Positions 44,489-55,277 of a stretch of 64,000 nt of DNA are shown here, piece after piece. The stretch's first letter is position 1. Every line of letters starts with the position of its first letter. The translations under genes were made by a program, and so were the position numbers. The stretch covers positions 1-64,000 of IMG/VR virus record IMGVR_UViG_3300001848_000349. The stretch is one strand, 5' to 3'. Below the pieces are notes generated by a model. That model was not told the origin of the DNA. It was given only the letters and a program-made list of their open reading frames with translations, and did no database searches. This stretch comes from a virus.

Positions 44489-47400
44489 TTATCCAGGTCC
44501 TGGATCTAATATATTATCTAATGGAAGATCAGCAATTTCAATGGATCTAATGTAATCTCCAGCTGAATGTGTCTGTGCTCCTGTATTTAAATATCCCCTG
44601 TCCTGAACAATAAATCTATCAGATTGTTTTGATGAGTAACGAACAATTTCTTTATTAATTAATAACAAACCACTAGATGGGAATCCAGTTGTACTGGTAA
44701 CATATATTACTGTTAAAGAATTTGATAATGGAGCGTCCAAATATGTTCCAAATTCTTGTACAGAAGCAGGAACCAAATCAAAAATTTCTCCACCAGACAT
44801 ATAATGTGATAGTTTTCTATCAGCAAATTGTTCAATAGTTACATTAGGATAAGCAATTTCAAATTCTAATAAAGTCATTCCAGAAACATCAGAAGAACCG
44901 CTACCAGTAAATACATTGTTCTCATACAATCCTATATTAAATCCAGCATTTGTTAGACCATATCTTGTTAGAGTTTCTGAAGGTTTGTAATCAAATAATC
45001 CAACAACAGAATAACGATCAATTTCACGATTTACTGAAGCAATTGTAGTAGTTTGTAACTCTGGTCTAATTGTTGTTTTAATGTCAATAGAGGCAGTAGG
45101 AGAAATAGATGTGGATGATTTTGTAACAATATCAGAAAGTAAAACATCAACAATACCAGTCGAAGCGTAACTTACTGTGGAAATTTTTTGTGCTGGCGTA
45201 ACAATAGAAGAAATTTCTCTGTCTGATTTAATTTCTCCAAATGTAGCTCCAAATGATACAATTGATATAGCATTTGGTTGTTGTCCAGCAAGGAAAAATT
45301 GAATAGAAGTTGAAACTATAAGATTGGTAGAATCTATTTGAGGTGAAATTACAAAGCTGGTTACACTATCAATTTTTCTTTTGTTTGATTTAATTTTATT
45401 GTAACCCCTAGCAACTACAACCTTAGGTGGTTCGGTATATCCAGATCCACCCTCCACCAAAACAATATCTAAAATATCTCCACCATATGCTATGACTTCT
45501 GCTCTAGCACCGCCACCAAATTCTGTTTGAGGTACAAATTCAATTATAGGTGTAGTATAATATTGATAGGCAGTTGGTTGTAATAAAAGATTTTTTTCAA
45601 AGAAAAGTTCTAAATCTCTCTTATTCCAAATCAAATCAATAACAGATCCATTCTCGTCTATGACAGCATTAATACTTAAACCTTCACCTCTTGTTATTTC
45701 ATTGTAATTAGTTACTGTAATTTTTGAATACAAATCATTTGTTATAATTTGTTCATTAACGTAGTTCTTTTGTTTAACTACATCAGGTACTGAAATAATT
45801 TCACGATAAGAATTTTCTCCATCAATTTGAATTAAATCGCCAGGACTTAAAGAAACAATGGATCTTTCTTTTCTGTAAGTTTCTATATCATCTCCTAATG
45901 AATAACCATATAACCATAGTGGTTGTCTTTTTCCTCTAACAAGAATTCTTTCCCCATCAGAATTTAAAGCATACTGTGAACTAATAGTATATGTGCCAGA
46001 TAATGTATATGAATTTTTATCATTGACTACAAATTTTAAAGCATTGTTATTAATCAAATTAAGATCATTTAATGGAGTTAAAATGGTAAATTTAATATTG
46101 TTTGAAACTTTATCTACTTTCTTAAGTTCACCTAATAAGTTATTATTCTGAAATACTTTTACATTTTGACTGTAGAATTCTGGAGAATGATTACTATACG
46201 ATGCTGTTAAAGTATCAAAATTTTGTATTAGATTAGATCCAGATACAGTTAATGTTATTTTATTATAGAATGTATCTGGCTCATAATCATATGCTGTAAT
46301 AGTTTTAGGTAAATCTCTACCATATAGTAAAATAATAGAAACATTTTGATGAACCTCAGATCCATCTGTGAAAACATATTTTTTAAGAGGAGCTGTAAAT
46401 GTTATATTTGGTCCAACAATATCATAAGATTTTTTCTCTTGCTGTAAAACACCGTCAATAAAGACCAAAGCAAATGAAGCGTCATCTATTTTTCTTACTC
46501 TACCAGTAACTTCATCTTTAATTAAATAAGGACCATTTCCACGATATTCAATAGTTTTACTATCAATAGTTAATCTTTCATAATTGCCAACACTAAATCC
46601 AAAGAATTTTTCTGGAAGATCATCAGTTGTTACTGGATTTATTGGAGGATTTTTAAATACAATTTTATCAGTCTCTTGAATATCATCAGATCTTAAAATG
46701 TAATAAGAATTTCCATATGGTGTGAGAGAATCTTGTTTTGCTTTTTGTAATACACCATTCAAGAATATTAATAGATTTTCATTTTCATCTGTTTTGACGA
46801 TAGATCCATCTTTATAATATAATTCAAATATTCTATCAACCCCATTAAATTGATCACTAATATCTTGTAAAGATTTGAAGTATTTTGTATTCAAATCATT
46901 ATTTTTAAATTTAATTATTCTTCCATAGAAATTTTGACTTTCTACTGTTTGTCCTTCTATAATTCTTTCGCCCAGTGGAGGTTGGGAGAAAGAAAGTTGA
47001 GTTCCAGAAACAACAAATGCTTTTCCTGGTTCTTGAATTATACCATCTAAAGATACAATTAAATTATCTACATCAGAAACTGATAAAGGTAAATTAGTTT
47101 TTTTGTCATACATTGTAAAAACAGTATCACCTTCAGATTTTGTTGTATCTGTTTGATCGTCACCATTAAATGGTGTCAATAATCCAAACTCTCTAGAGAA
47201 TAATTCTGAAGAATCAAAAGTGTCTACCGATATAGACCCTAAACCTCTTTCTACCAATAAGCTATCAACTGATAATAAAGTATTAGTAATTTGCTGTTTT
47301 GTACTAACAACAGTTAATGAAATAGGTGGTAAACTGATACAACTATAAGATTCTACTATTCTTTGCTCCGTGGGCATTCTAGTAGAAGCTTCAGTTTCAA

Positions 47401-50400
47401 TTAAAACTTCACCAAACAATTGGAATCCAGCTGGATGTGTTGTCTGTTTAATTAAATCTCTCCAAACATCGATTGGTGTTTTAGATTTAATTACATAAGA
47501 ATAATCTTGATAGAAATAAGAATCTGTTAATTTTTGAGAATTGGCACTTAGTTGTCCTCTATCAGAAGCATAATATCCAATATTATCATAAGAAGATTTT
47601 ACTTGTGGAACAAATTCAGTATAAATTTTTGATTTAATAATTGCTGATGCTTTGCTTGATTGTCCTACTATAGGGTAACCAGATTCAAATATACCATTTA
47701 TTCTGTATACTTTTAATAAATTAGTTCCAGGTCTCCATCCAGATGAAGATACAACAGCAGATGCTCCAGTGTATTCTTGTGTTACTATTTCACCATCTGT
47801 GAAATTTTTAGTAATTTGTTTTAATTCAAAAACAGTATTTGAAGTAAAGGATGATAATGTTGTTTTATCATTATTAAAATTGACTCCGTTTTGTATAATT
47901 TTTACATTTTGTGGAACGCCAATATTATTTGATCCCAAATAGATTTTCAAATCTGTTTCAATAACTTTTAATGTTGGTGAATATGTGTAACCATACCCAG
48001 CATTTACTACCTTAACATTTTTTATTTTTCCATCCAATAAAACTACGTCAAAGGTAGCACCATTTCCATCTCCATTCGTAACAACAACTTTAGGTTGAGA
48101 ATAAGACTCACCTTGAGTTACAACAGTTACTCCTTTTATTTGTTTCTTAATTGAATCATAAATTGCTTCAATTTTTGCTTCTTTAGATGAAGTTGGGACA
48201 ACACCAACAACATTAGGAACTTTTTTGTAATCTGAACCAGTATCTAAAATTTTGATACTATTAATTTTACCAACAGCATATTCTGATGAAGTTGTGTAAG
48301 TTATTTTTCCACTACCATCATATGCTGGTATAGAACTTAAAGAATAAACAAATTTATTATTTGTGGTGTAAATAATTCTCTTTTCGCCAGTCAAAGGATC
48401 ATCTTTAATTTTTAAGAAAGAATCTTCGGTATTTACATTATTAGAAGCTTTAATAAAATAGAAGAAAGCACTATAGTTTAAAGGAATTTTATCTTCGTAG
48501 TTGTTTAGAGAAATATTTGCTCCAAAACCAAATTTAACACTTAAAAATGATCCAGGATTGCCTGGGCTTATATTGTTTACATATTTCTCTTCAGTGTAAA
48601 TATTTTTATTAGCACTGGCAGAAAAATCTAGATATGTATCAACCATTGAATAATGGCTGGTATCAAATTTATATTTGTAGTATTTTTGTACATCTATAAC
48701 AGGATTAGTTACAAATGAAATATTATCTCTCGAAAATTCTAATTGATATTCTGGATCTGTTACCGTTTTAATACTTACTAATTTTGCTGGTGTACTATTA
48801 TCATAAAATGTAGAACTCAATTGTAAAACAATTGGAGAATTTACACCATAAGAATAAGATACATTAATTTTTTTAATATCAGATTGATATGAAATATAAT
48901 ATGGTTTACTTACATCAGAACCAAAAGGTCTGTATCCATCAGTAAATCTATAATTTGCTTCATATAATGATACTTCTTTTCCATCATAATGATTTACTGC
49001 TGTAGTTCCTTCTTGTGATCTAATTACATCTACAGTTTTTTTATTGGTATCGACATTTGTTATTTTTACAATTTCGTTGCCTATTTTTAAATAGTCATCA
49101 TTAGATAAATTTGATACATTAGATAGTTTTAATAATGTATTATTATATCCAAATCCAGCATGATCTACTTCTATTAATATTCTTTGATTATTAATAGATC
49201 CAGGTGATCTATGTAAATTATCATCTGATATTGTAAGTCTATCGCCTTTTCTATAATTTTTTCCTTTATCAGTTATAATAATATTTTGTACTCCACCAAA
49301 ACCACCAGGAAAAATAACTACAGTTGCTTTAGCATTGTAAGCATCACCTGGAGCTCCTATATTGTTTCGTACCAAAGATTGATCTTGGAATACCAATTCA
49401 ACATCAGTATAAGTGCCAGATTGATAATCTAAACCAGTATTTAAATATGTAAAATTACCAACACCAGTATCTGATATTGTGGACGAATGACTTACTTCAT
49501 TTAAAATTGCTGATTGGTATAATCTTTTTCTAACATAGTATTCAGTTTCAGTTGTAGTATCATCTGGTGAAACATCAACTGTTACAATATCACCAACTGC
49601 TAATTGATGAGGTTCTGAAGTATTGATAATTGCTATATTGTCATTTAAATCAAAAATTTCTAAGTTTTCACTTAATGATAAAATGGTAAGTATTTTTGCT
49701 TTTGGAGTATCATCTAAATTACTACTCTTTAAAAAATAGTTGTCATCAATAATAAAATCTGTTGTTGAGGTCACTTTTATTTTTAAAGAGTTTTGCCTTA
49801 AAGTACCTTCTAGTATTTCTCCAAAAGCAATATCAGAATCTTCTTTTCCTTTTCCATCAGTTAAAGTTACAATAGATCCTTTAGTAAATGAAGCATTTTT
49901 GTCTAAGATAACATTAATTACTTTTGTTTGAGAAAATAACCTATCAGTTAAATTGAATTTTTTTTCTGATAAAGTTACAGAAAATTCACAATTTCTTAAT
50001 ACAAATGTGTTAGTATTAAATACATTACCAATTAATGTTCCAGATGCCAAAATTTCTCCATCACTATTTCTTTGTTCAATAGCATCCCCTTCAAACAAAT
50101 AGGCATTACTAACTAAAGAAATTTGTACTGCTTTTGTTTGATTAGATTCTAATGATAATACTTCCTTTCCTTTTACTGTAGCAACAGCAGCTGTTACGCC
50201 TGCTCCTTCTGTTAAAGAATTATTAATAATCAAATCATTATTAACAGAAAAATTGGGAATTGAAGATTCAACAATACATGAGTTAATATTTCCAGATTTT
50301 ACGTCTTGAATTAAGCAATAAACGTTGTCTCCATTTTTTTCAGAATATTCAGATCTTAAACGCTTGGCAGAAATAGGAAGATCATCCTGAGAAATATTTG

Positions 50401-53059
50401 AATTATAATTGGAGTCTACAGGAAGTGAATAGAAATTTGCTCCAATAATATATGGGAATACTGGAGTATTTGAACTATCGATAGTTAAGAAGTAAGCATA
50501 TACTCCTTGTGGATAATCTGGAGTTACACAGAATCTTCCATTATTTTGATCTAACTCTGTCTTTCCAGAATTTATACTTGGAACCCAAACATAATCATCT
50601 ATAAAAGATCCAGCTGGATAATCACCAATAGAAGGTCCATTTTCTCTAGAAGAATTTAATTGATAACCGCTAGCAAGTCTAATTATTGAAGAATTTGAAT
50701 CTAAAGGATTTGAATGCCCATAAGGTCCGTAAATTGGATTACCATCATAAGCATATCCTAAAATAGGAGAATGTGTTAATGTATTAGTTTCACTAAACCC
50801 AGCAGTTATATTGTCGTTAATTTTATATCTTAAAAGTTTTGGATTAGCAATCACTCCATATCCATAATTTTTTGTTGGATTGTAATTGATGAAAGGAAAA
50901 GCATTATTAATGTCTAATGTATCAGAAATTTTTGTGTATCTATTTTTTACCCATTTTTTAATAGAGGCCGTTGCTTGAGCACCAAAACCCACTGCTTCTA
51001 CTGTAACTTTAGTAGTTTCTCTCGTATAAAATCTTCCGTAATTAATTGATTTACAAGATTCTATTTTACCCTCTGGTGAAAGTACTGCTTCATACTCAGC
51101 AAAACTTCCTTTTCCTAAGTCATCAGTAATTTTGATGATTGGTGGTGATGAATAGTATTCACCTGGATCATCAACTCTAATGCTAGTAATCTTTCCGTTA
51201 GTAACTATAGCTGTTAATTTTGCTCCTCTTCCAGAAGTTATTGTGATTTCTGGATCTTCTGTAAAATTTTCATCAGTATCAATAAGAATAGAATCTACAG
51301 TTTCTCCTGATAAAACAGATCTTGCTTTATTAGGAGTATTATTAACTAAAACAAAAGGAGCAGATTTGTAACCATTTCCTTTATAAGTTACTTTACTTTC
51401 TACAATTTTTCCATATTTTACATATTCTTCATCTTTATATCCAACAGCTAAAGTTCCATCTACAAAAATGCCCACATCTCTTGTTGAAGTTTTATATACT
51501 TCTGTTGTAATTGTTGGGCGTTTTCTAATTAATCTTAAGATTTTTTGATCTTCTAAGATAATGCTGCTATCAATGTCATTATTAAAAATACTAGTATATG
51601 AAGGGAAACTAGATGAACAAACATAATAATATTGATCATCTTCATAAACAGCAGAAACATCAGAAATAAACTTATTAACTTTAGAGTTTATTTGCGGAGA
51701 AAGAGCAGTTGCTCTAGAAGAACTGTCATTAATTTGCCAACGAATTGATTCGCTAAATTTATCAAAAATAATAGGATCTCTTGTGGAAAAACCAGAATCA
51801 GAAATTTCTATAGTATCGTTGGTACTAGCATAAGGACTTGGGTTAGTTGGAATTAGATTGTAGACAACTCCAACAGTAATTAACTTTACTATGCCAGTGT
51901 CATATGTTCCTTGCAAAGTTGAGTAATTATATACTGTTTGACCAACTCCATGTGTTTGGGGATTGATTCTAGTATCAATAATAAATTGATTTACATTTTT
52001 CTGTGTAAATGTGATAACCTCATTGCCAATTAATAATTTTCCTTGCTTACCCCAACCTAAAGTTGAATATACATCAACTCTATCGCCAGTAGATTCTGTA
52101 ACTGATAAATTATTTTTTAATGTAGTTCTTGAATAAACATTGAATTTGCCATTCACAGATGATGGTTGTAACACTAATTCGTAAATGTCATCCCCTTCAA
52201 AGTTACCAGAATATAAAACATTGTCAACAACAGCAGAAGCATAACCAATAGATTTATCATAATCGTCTAAATTTTGTACAATTAAATTCCCTACTAATTT
52301 TTGAATGTCGCCAGATACAACTTTCACTTTTAAAGCATATGCCGTAGTCCAATCAGAAGTAGAAGACTTTAATGTAAAGTCTTTTGGATTGTAAACACTT
52401 ACCTGTTCATTATTGTCTTTTGAGACAATAGAGTTAAAAATAAATTTTATAGACTTCTCAGTTCCTTTTGATTTATAAAATTTACCTATATTCTTGATTA
52501 AAGTTCTTTTATCTACATTTGTCTTTAAATATTGCTCAGGAAAAGCACCTAAGTACTGTGATTCAAAACTTTTTACTAAAGCATAAAGAAATAGATTACT
52601 GATGTTAGTAACAACATCTCCTTGATAATGTGGAGCTGCTTGAGTTGTTATAAACTCAGATTCCTTGTATAGATTTCCTAAAGTAGTATTTCCACTTACT
52701 CCTCTAGAAACATATAAAAATTGAGTGTCGGTCTTTTCTTTGTAGAAGCAGATTTCATCACCTATTTGAATATAACCGTTTTTATCTGGAAATGAATCTG
52801 TTGATGCTACACTAATAGAAGTGACGTTCGCTAAAATACTTGCCGATAACGTAGTTGTTTGTTGTAATAAATCGTTTTCATATGTATTGATATCACGATA
52901 TTTTGTGATATTATTAATAATATCTAGAGGCTGACCTTTTATTTCTAACTGCTCGTAGTATTTCTCTACAAACTTAGAAAATTCTGTATAATCACTTGTT
53001 ATGAATGAAGGTAGTTGAGACTCTACAAGAGTCGAAATTGTTTTTGTCTTAGCAGCCAT
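44489..53059 (-). CDS. 7: gp7-like baseplate wedge protein with very large insertion and YHYH domain (2856 aa)
   Basis: It occupies the gp7 place between gp6 and gp8. Residues 1-250 (LPSFITSDYTEFSKFVEKYY, NVDKRTLIKNIGKFYKSKGT, EKSIKFIFNSI) match the C-terminal part of T4 gp7 as I remember it (NADKRDAVARFFESRSYDFY, STKGIEASYKFLF). A second gp7-like stretch (YSYVIKSKTPIDVWRDLIKQ, THPAGFQLFGEV) appears near residue 1860. It matches T4 YYVMKIKSNLPSSRWKSDVI and HPVGFGF, which in T4 follow the first stretch by only about 120 residues. Some 1600 residues are therefore inserted between the two. The insert holds a YHYH domain at about 755-880 (HSPILGYAYDGNPIYGPYG, LDQNNGRFCVTPDYPQGVYA) and several GxGYxxxP motifs. 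T4 gp7 is 1032 residues. The gp7 identity is inferred from order and these two motifs. Confidence 0.7.
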   Translation of the reverse strand: MAAKTKTISTLVESQLPSFITSDYTEFSKFVEKYYEQLEIKGQPLDIINNITKYRDINTYENDLLQQTTTLSASILANVTSISVASTDSFPDKNGYIQIGDEICFYKEKTDTQFLYVSRGVSGNTTLGNLYKESEFITTQAAPHYQGDVVTNISNLFLYALVKSFESQYLGAFPEQYLKTNVDKRTLIKNIGKFYKSKGTEKSIKFIFNSIVSKDNNEQVSVYNPKDFTLKSSTSDWTTAYALKVKVVSGDIQKLVGNLIVQNLDDYDKSIGYASAVVDNVLYSGNFEGDDIYELVLQPSSVNGKFNVYSRTTLKNNLSVTESTGDRVDVYSTLGWGKQGKLLIGNEVITFTQKNVNQFIIDTRINPQTHGVGQTVYNYSTLQGTYDTGIVKLITVGVVYNLIPTNPSPYASTNDTIEISDSGFSTRDPIIFDKFSESIRWQINDSSSRATALSPQINSKVNKFISDVSAVYEDDQYYYVCSSSFPSYTSIFNNDIDSSIILEDQKILRLIRKRPTITTEVYKTSTRDVGIFVDGTLAVGYKDEEYVKYGKIVESKVTYKGNGYKSAPFVLVNNTPNKARSVLSGETVDSILIDTDENFTEDPEITITSGRGAKLTAIVTNGKITSIRVDDPGEYYSSPPIIKITDDLGKGSFAEYEAVLSPEGKIESCKSINYGRFYTRETTKVTVEAVGFGAQATASIKKWVKNRYTKISDTLDINNAFPFINYNPTKNYGYGVIANPKLLRYKINDNITAGFSETNTLTHSPILGYAYDGNPIYGPYGHSNPLDSNSSIIRLASGYQLNSSRENGPSIGDYPAGSFIDDYVWVPSINSGKTELDQNNGRFCVTPDYPQGVYAYFLTIDSSNTPVFPYIIGANFYSLPVDSNYNSNISQDDLPISAKRLRSEYSEKNGDNVYCLIQDVKSGNINSCIVESSIPNFSVNNDLIINNSLTEGAGVTAAVATVKGKEVLSLESNQTKAVQISLVSNAYLFEGDAIEQRNSDGEILASGTLIGNVFNTNTFVLRNCEFSVTLSEKKFNLTDRLFSQTKVINVILDKNASFTKGSIVTLTDGKGKEDSDIAFGEILEGTLRQNSLKIKVTSTTDFIIDDNYFLKSSNLDDTPKAKILTILSLSENLEIFDLNDNIAIINTSEPHQLAVGDIVTVDVSPDDTTTETEYYVRKRLYQSAILNEVSHSSTISDTGVGNFTYLNTGLDYQSGTYTDVELVFQDQSLVRNNIGAPGDAYNAKATVVIFPGGFGGVQNIIITDKGKNYRKGDRLTISDDNLHRSPGSINNQRILIEVDHAGFGYNNTLLKLSNVSNLSNDDYLKIGNEIVKITNVDTNKKTVDVIRSQEGTTAVNHYDGKEVSLYEANYRFTDGYRPFGSDVSKPYYISYQSDIKKINVSYSYGVNSPIVLQLSSTFYDNSTPAKLVSIKTVTDPEYQLEFSRDNISFVTNPVIDVQKYYKYKFDTSHYSMVDTYLDFSASANKNIYTEEKYVNNISPGNPGSFLSVKFGFGANISLNNYEDKIPLNYSAFFYFIKASNNVNTEDSFLKIKDDPLTGEKRIIYTTNNKFVYSLSSIPAYDGSGKITYTTSSEYAVGKINSIKILDTGSDYKKVPNVVGVVPTSSKEAKIEAIYDSIKKQIKGVTVVTQGESYSQPKVVVTNGDGNGATFDVVLLDGKIKNVKVVNAGYGYTYSPTLKVIETDLKIYLGSNNIGVPQNVKIIQNGVNFNNDKTTLSSFTSNTVFELKQITKNFTDGEIVTQEYTGASAVVSSSGWRPGTNLLKVYRINGIFESGYPIVGQSSKASAIIKSKIYTEFVPQVKSSYDNIGYYASDRGQLSANSQKLTDSYFYQDYSYVIKSKTPIDVWRDLIKQTTHPAGFQLFGEVLIETEASTRMPTEQRIVESYSCISLPPISLTVVSTKQQITNTLLSVDSLLVERGLGSISVDTFDSSELFSREFGLLTPFNGDDQTDTTKSEGDTVFTMYDKKTNLPLSVSDVDNLIVSLDGIIQEPGKAFVVSGTQLSFSQPPLGERIIEGQTVESQNFYGRIIKFKNNDLNTKYFKSLQDISDQFNGVDRIFELYYKDGSIVKTDENENLLIFLNGVLQKAKQDSLTPYGNSYYILRSDDIQETDKIVFKNPPINPVTTDDLPEKFFGFSVGNYERLTIDSKTIEYRGNGPYLIKDEVTGRVRKIDDASFALVFIDGVLQQEKKSYDIVGPNITFTAPLKKYVFTDGSEVHQNVSIILLYGRDLPKTITAYDYEPDTFYNKITLTVSGSNLIQNFDTLTASYSNHSPEFYSQNVKVFQNNNLLGELKKVDKVSNNIKFTILTPLNDLNLINNNALKFVVNDKNSYTLSGTYTISSQYALNSDGERILVRGKRQPLWLYGYSLGDDIETYRKERSIVSLSPGDLIQIDGENSYREIISVPDVVKQKNYVNEQIITNDLYSKITVTNYNEITRGEGLSINAVIDENGSVIDLIWNKRDLELFFEKNLLLQPTAYQYYTTPIIEFVPQTEFGGGARAEVIAYGGDILDIVLVEGGSGYTEPPKVVVARGYNKIKSNKRKIDSVTSFVISPQIDSTNLIVSTSIQFFLAGQQPNAISIVSFGATFGEIKSDREISSIVTPAQKISTVSYASTGIVDVLLSDIVTKSSTSISPTASIDIKTTIRPELQTTTIASVNREIDRYSVVGLFDYKPSETLTRYGLTNAGFNIGLYENNVFTGSGSSDVSGMTLLEFEIAYPNVTIEQFADRKLSHYMSGGEIFDLVPASVQEFGTYLDAPLSNSLTVIYVTSTTGFPSSGLLLINKEIVRYSSKQSDRFIVQDRGYLNTGAQTHSAGDYIRSIEIADLPLDNILDPGPG

Positions 53060-53064
53060 CTATC

Positions 53065-54864
53065 TTATTCTGAATAAGTAGTGAATTTACTTTGGGCAAT
53101 ATCTACGTCGATATATGCTTCTCTTAAAACATTGATATCTCCATGCTTTGGTCTAACTCTCAATTCAATTCTGTTATCATCAAATGATCCTTTAATGATC
53201 GTTAAATTATACATCATAACTTCACCTTTCATATAATCAACCTTACCCAAGGCGTCATTCAATACAACCTTTGTGCCAGTTAATGAATCTAATCTATATA
53301 GGACCAGAACTCCATTACGATCTTCAACATAGCAAGTATAATTAGGATATTCGCTTACAACAAACCCAGTTGATTGAACAACAGGTCCTTCACAATCATC
53401 AGCAAATTCATTTTGATAACATATCTCATAATAGAAAGTGGAATTCAATGTTGGATAGAAATCTTTTCTCAATACAATATGAGTATCATTAGAATTAATT
53501 GATTGATCAGCATTATCGATCGTACCGATAATTTTACTTAATCTAAATTTACCATTGAATTTTTCAACATCAGATTGAGCAAGATATTTTTCTACAGATT
53601 GAATGATTTTCTTTTTAATCTCTGGAGTAGATAATGTCGTTCTTGATCGACTAAAAGAAACACTACTAATAATTTCAATATACAATATAGATGGGTCTAC
53701 AATTTCTGGTACAACAGATCCAACCATATATGATTTTAATTTATTGACAATCTCTCTTTTTGTAACAGCAGATAAAGAAGAAGTATTCTTTGGTTTAATA
53801 ACAATCTTAACTTTACCATATTCTGGTGGTACTTCATTCTCTCCACCATATGTAATGATGTCAGAAATTGCTGGATAGATATTTCTTACAATAGCAGCGT
53901 AGTCTTGTGCTGTTACAGCTCGATCTTGTGTACCAAAATATTTTGGAGCATTAAATTTGATTTTATCAATGCTTTCGATGTCCTCACCACCATTAGCAGC
54001 TGATGTAGTAGTAAGACTAGCAATTGTGAAAGGATAATTTGTTGTACCATTGATATCCTGTAAAACACCAGCAAAAGTAAATTGCTTGGCACCATTGGTA
54101 GCAGAAGCATTTGTAATCAAATATGTGATCTCAATATAACTACCATTTTCTAATTTCTTGCCAATAACACCATCACCAAAGAAAATTTCATAATTCTCAT
54201 CTTCAATCTCTTCTACAAAAAAGACATTTGAGTTTGAGTTAACAGAAAGAATATTATTTGAATATTCAAACGTTTTAAATGCTGTAGATGTAATACTATC
54301 AAAAACTCTTACTCTAATTGACGAAACATCCAATCCTACGTTTTGAATAACAAATCTTTGACTTTTTAATGAAGTATTGACTGTATAATAGTTTTTAACA
54401 ATCGTACCTTCATAAATTGGTAAATTTGTAAATGTAGCTATACCATTAACTACTGATGTTGTAATATCATCCACTACAACATATTCATACAGATCACTAT
54501 CAAATACGGTTGTAAATCCTGTTCCTTTCTTTAACGTAATTGTATTTGGATATGTTCCCGTAAAATTAACCTGACAAGTTACATTTGCCTTCGGAGCAAC
54601 TGCTGACTTTGGTGTGTATCCTAATTGCTTGGCAATCGCTACTACATTATCTCTTAGCGTAGCAGAATCAAGAAATAACTCATTCACCACCATGTTGGTG
54701 TTGAATGCTGTGTAATACGTATTATATGCTAATACATCCAGTAATGTGCTCCATACAGAACCTTCAAAGTCATAACTAGTAAAGTCCGACTGTGACTTTA
54801 AATAATCCTTTAAAGCTGTTTTAATTTGATTAAAATCTAAATTAGAAACCTGAACGTATGGCAT
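53065..54864 (-). CDS. 6: Baseplate wedge protein gp6 (T4-like, baseplate J type)
   Basis: gp6 dimers form the iris-like ring that holds the baseplate together. The protein (599 aa, against about 660 in T4) begins MPYVQVSNLDFNQIKTALKD and YLKSQSDFTSYDFEGS, then WSTLLDVLAYNTYYTAFNTN and ATLRDNVVAIAKQLGY. That is the standard N-terminus of gp6 and baseplate_J proteins. Further typical parts are VFFVEEIEDENYEIFFGDGV near residue 210, and GGEDIESIDKIKFNAPKYFG and TAQDYAAIVRNIYPAI near 290-330. Its start directly abuts the gp25 stop and its stop is five bases from the gp7-like start, so the three are co-transcribed. No anomalies seen. Confidence 0.93.
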   Translation of the reverse strand: MPYVQVSNLDFNQIKTALKDYLKSQSDFTSYDFEGSVWSTLLDVLAYNTYYTAFNTNMVVNELFLDSATLRDNVVAIAKQLGYTPKSAVAPKANVTCQVNFTGTYPNTITLKKGTGFTTVFDSDLYEYVVVDDITTSVVNGIATFTNLPIYEGTIVKNYYTVNTSLKSQRFVIQNVGLDVSSIRVRVFDSITSTAFKTFEYSNNILSVNSNSNVFFVEEIEDENYEIFFGDGVIGKKLENGSYIEITYLITNASATNGAKQFTFAGVLQDINGTTNYPFTIASLTTTSAANGGEDIESIDKIKFNAPKYFGTQDRAVTAQDYAAIVRNIYPAISDIITYGGENEVPPEYGKVKIVIKPKNTSSLSAVTKREIVNKLKSYMVGSVVPEIVDPSILYIEIISSVSFSRSRTTLSTPEIKKKIIQSVEKYLAQSDVEKFNGKFRLSKIIGTIDNADQSINSNDTHIVLRKDFYPTLNSTFYYEICYQNEFADDCEGPVVQSTGFVVSEYPNYTCYVEDRNGVLVLYRLDSLTGTKVVLNDALGKVDYMKGEVMMYNLTIIKGSFDDNRIELRVRPKHGDINVLREAYIDVDIAQSKFTTYSE

Positions 54865-55260
54865 TTATCGAGTTCTCTCTAAGAAAAATTGAATTTCGAT
54901 TGGTGGATCATCTTCTCTTCCAACAATGTCCAAAATCAATTCAACATTATAACCATCGTTATCATAATCAATCGATGTCGTAATCTCATTAATATTAACA
55001 CGACGCTCGTATCGATCAATTACATACGAAATTTCTTTTTGTACGGTTGTAGCAGTGGCAACATCCAAAGGTTCAAAAAGTATCTTATTTAAACTAGAAC
55101 CAATCTTAGAATTAAATAATCTCTCACCTTTGATTGTTAATAATAAATTTGCCACCGATTGTTTAATATCAGCCTCATCCTTTTTAACGGTGAGATCACC
55201 AGTTACAGGATGAGGCTTAAATGTGATATTCAGATCTTTAAAGGTCTGGAACGTAGGCAT
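54865..55260 (-). CDS. 25: Baseplate wedge protein gp25 (T4-like)
   Basis: gp25 is a small baseplate wedge protein related to TssE of type VI secretion; it helps start sheath assembly. The 131-residue product is the family length (T4: 132). Diagnostic parts are FKPHPVTGDLTVKKDEADIK, NLLLTIKGERLFNSKIGSSL, the LFEPLD motif near residue 68 (family EPR-like position), and the strand pattern of YERRVNINEI and YNVELILDI. A CATAAATA late-promoter-like sequence lies about 20 bases before the ATG, and no strong ribosome site is visible. gp6 follows immediately. Confidence 0.93.
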   Translation of the reverse strand: MPTFQTFKDLNITFKPHPVTGDLTVKKDEADIKQSVANLLLTIKGERLFNSKIGSSLNKILFEPLDVATATTVQKEISYVIDRYERRVNINEITTSIDYDNDGYNVELILDIVGREDDPPIEIQFFLERTR

Positions 55261-55277
55261 TGAAAGAGGTTTTTATT

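Noticed and set aside
51782-51790. A further TGTGGAAAA box
   Set aside because: Single copy inside the gp7-like coding sequence, in line with chance for this length; not part of the cluster.
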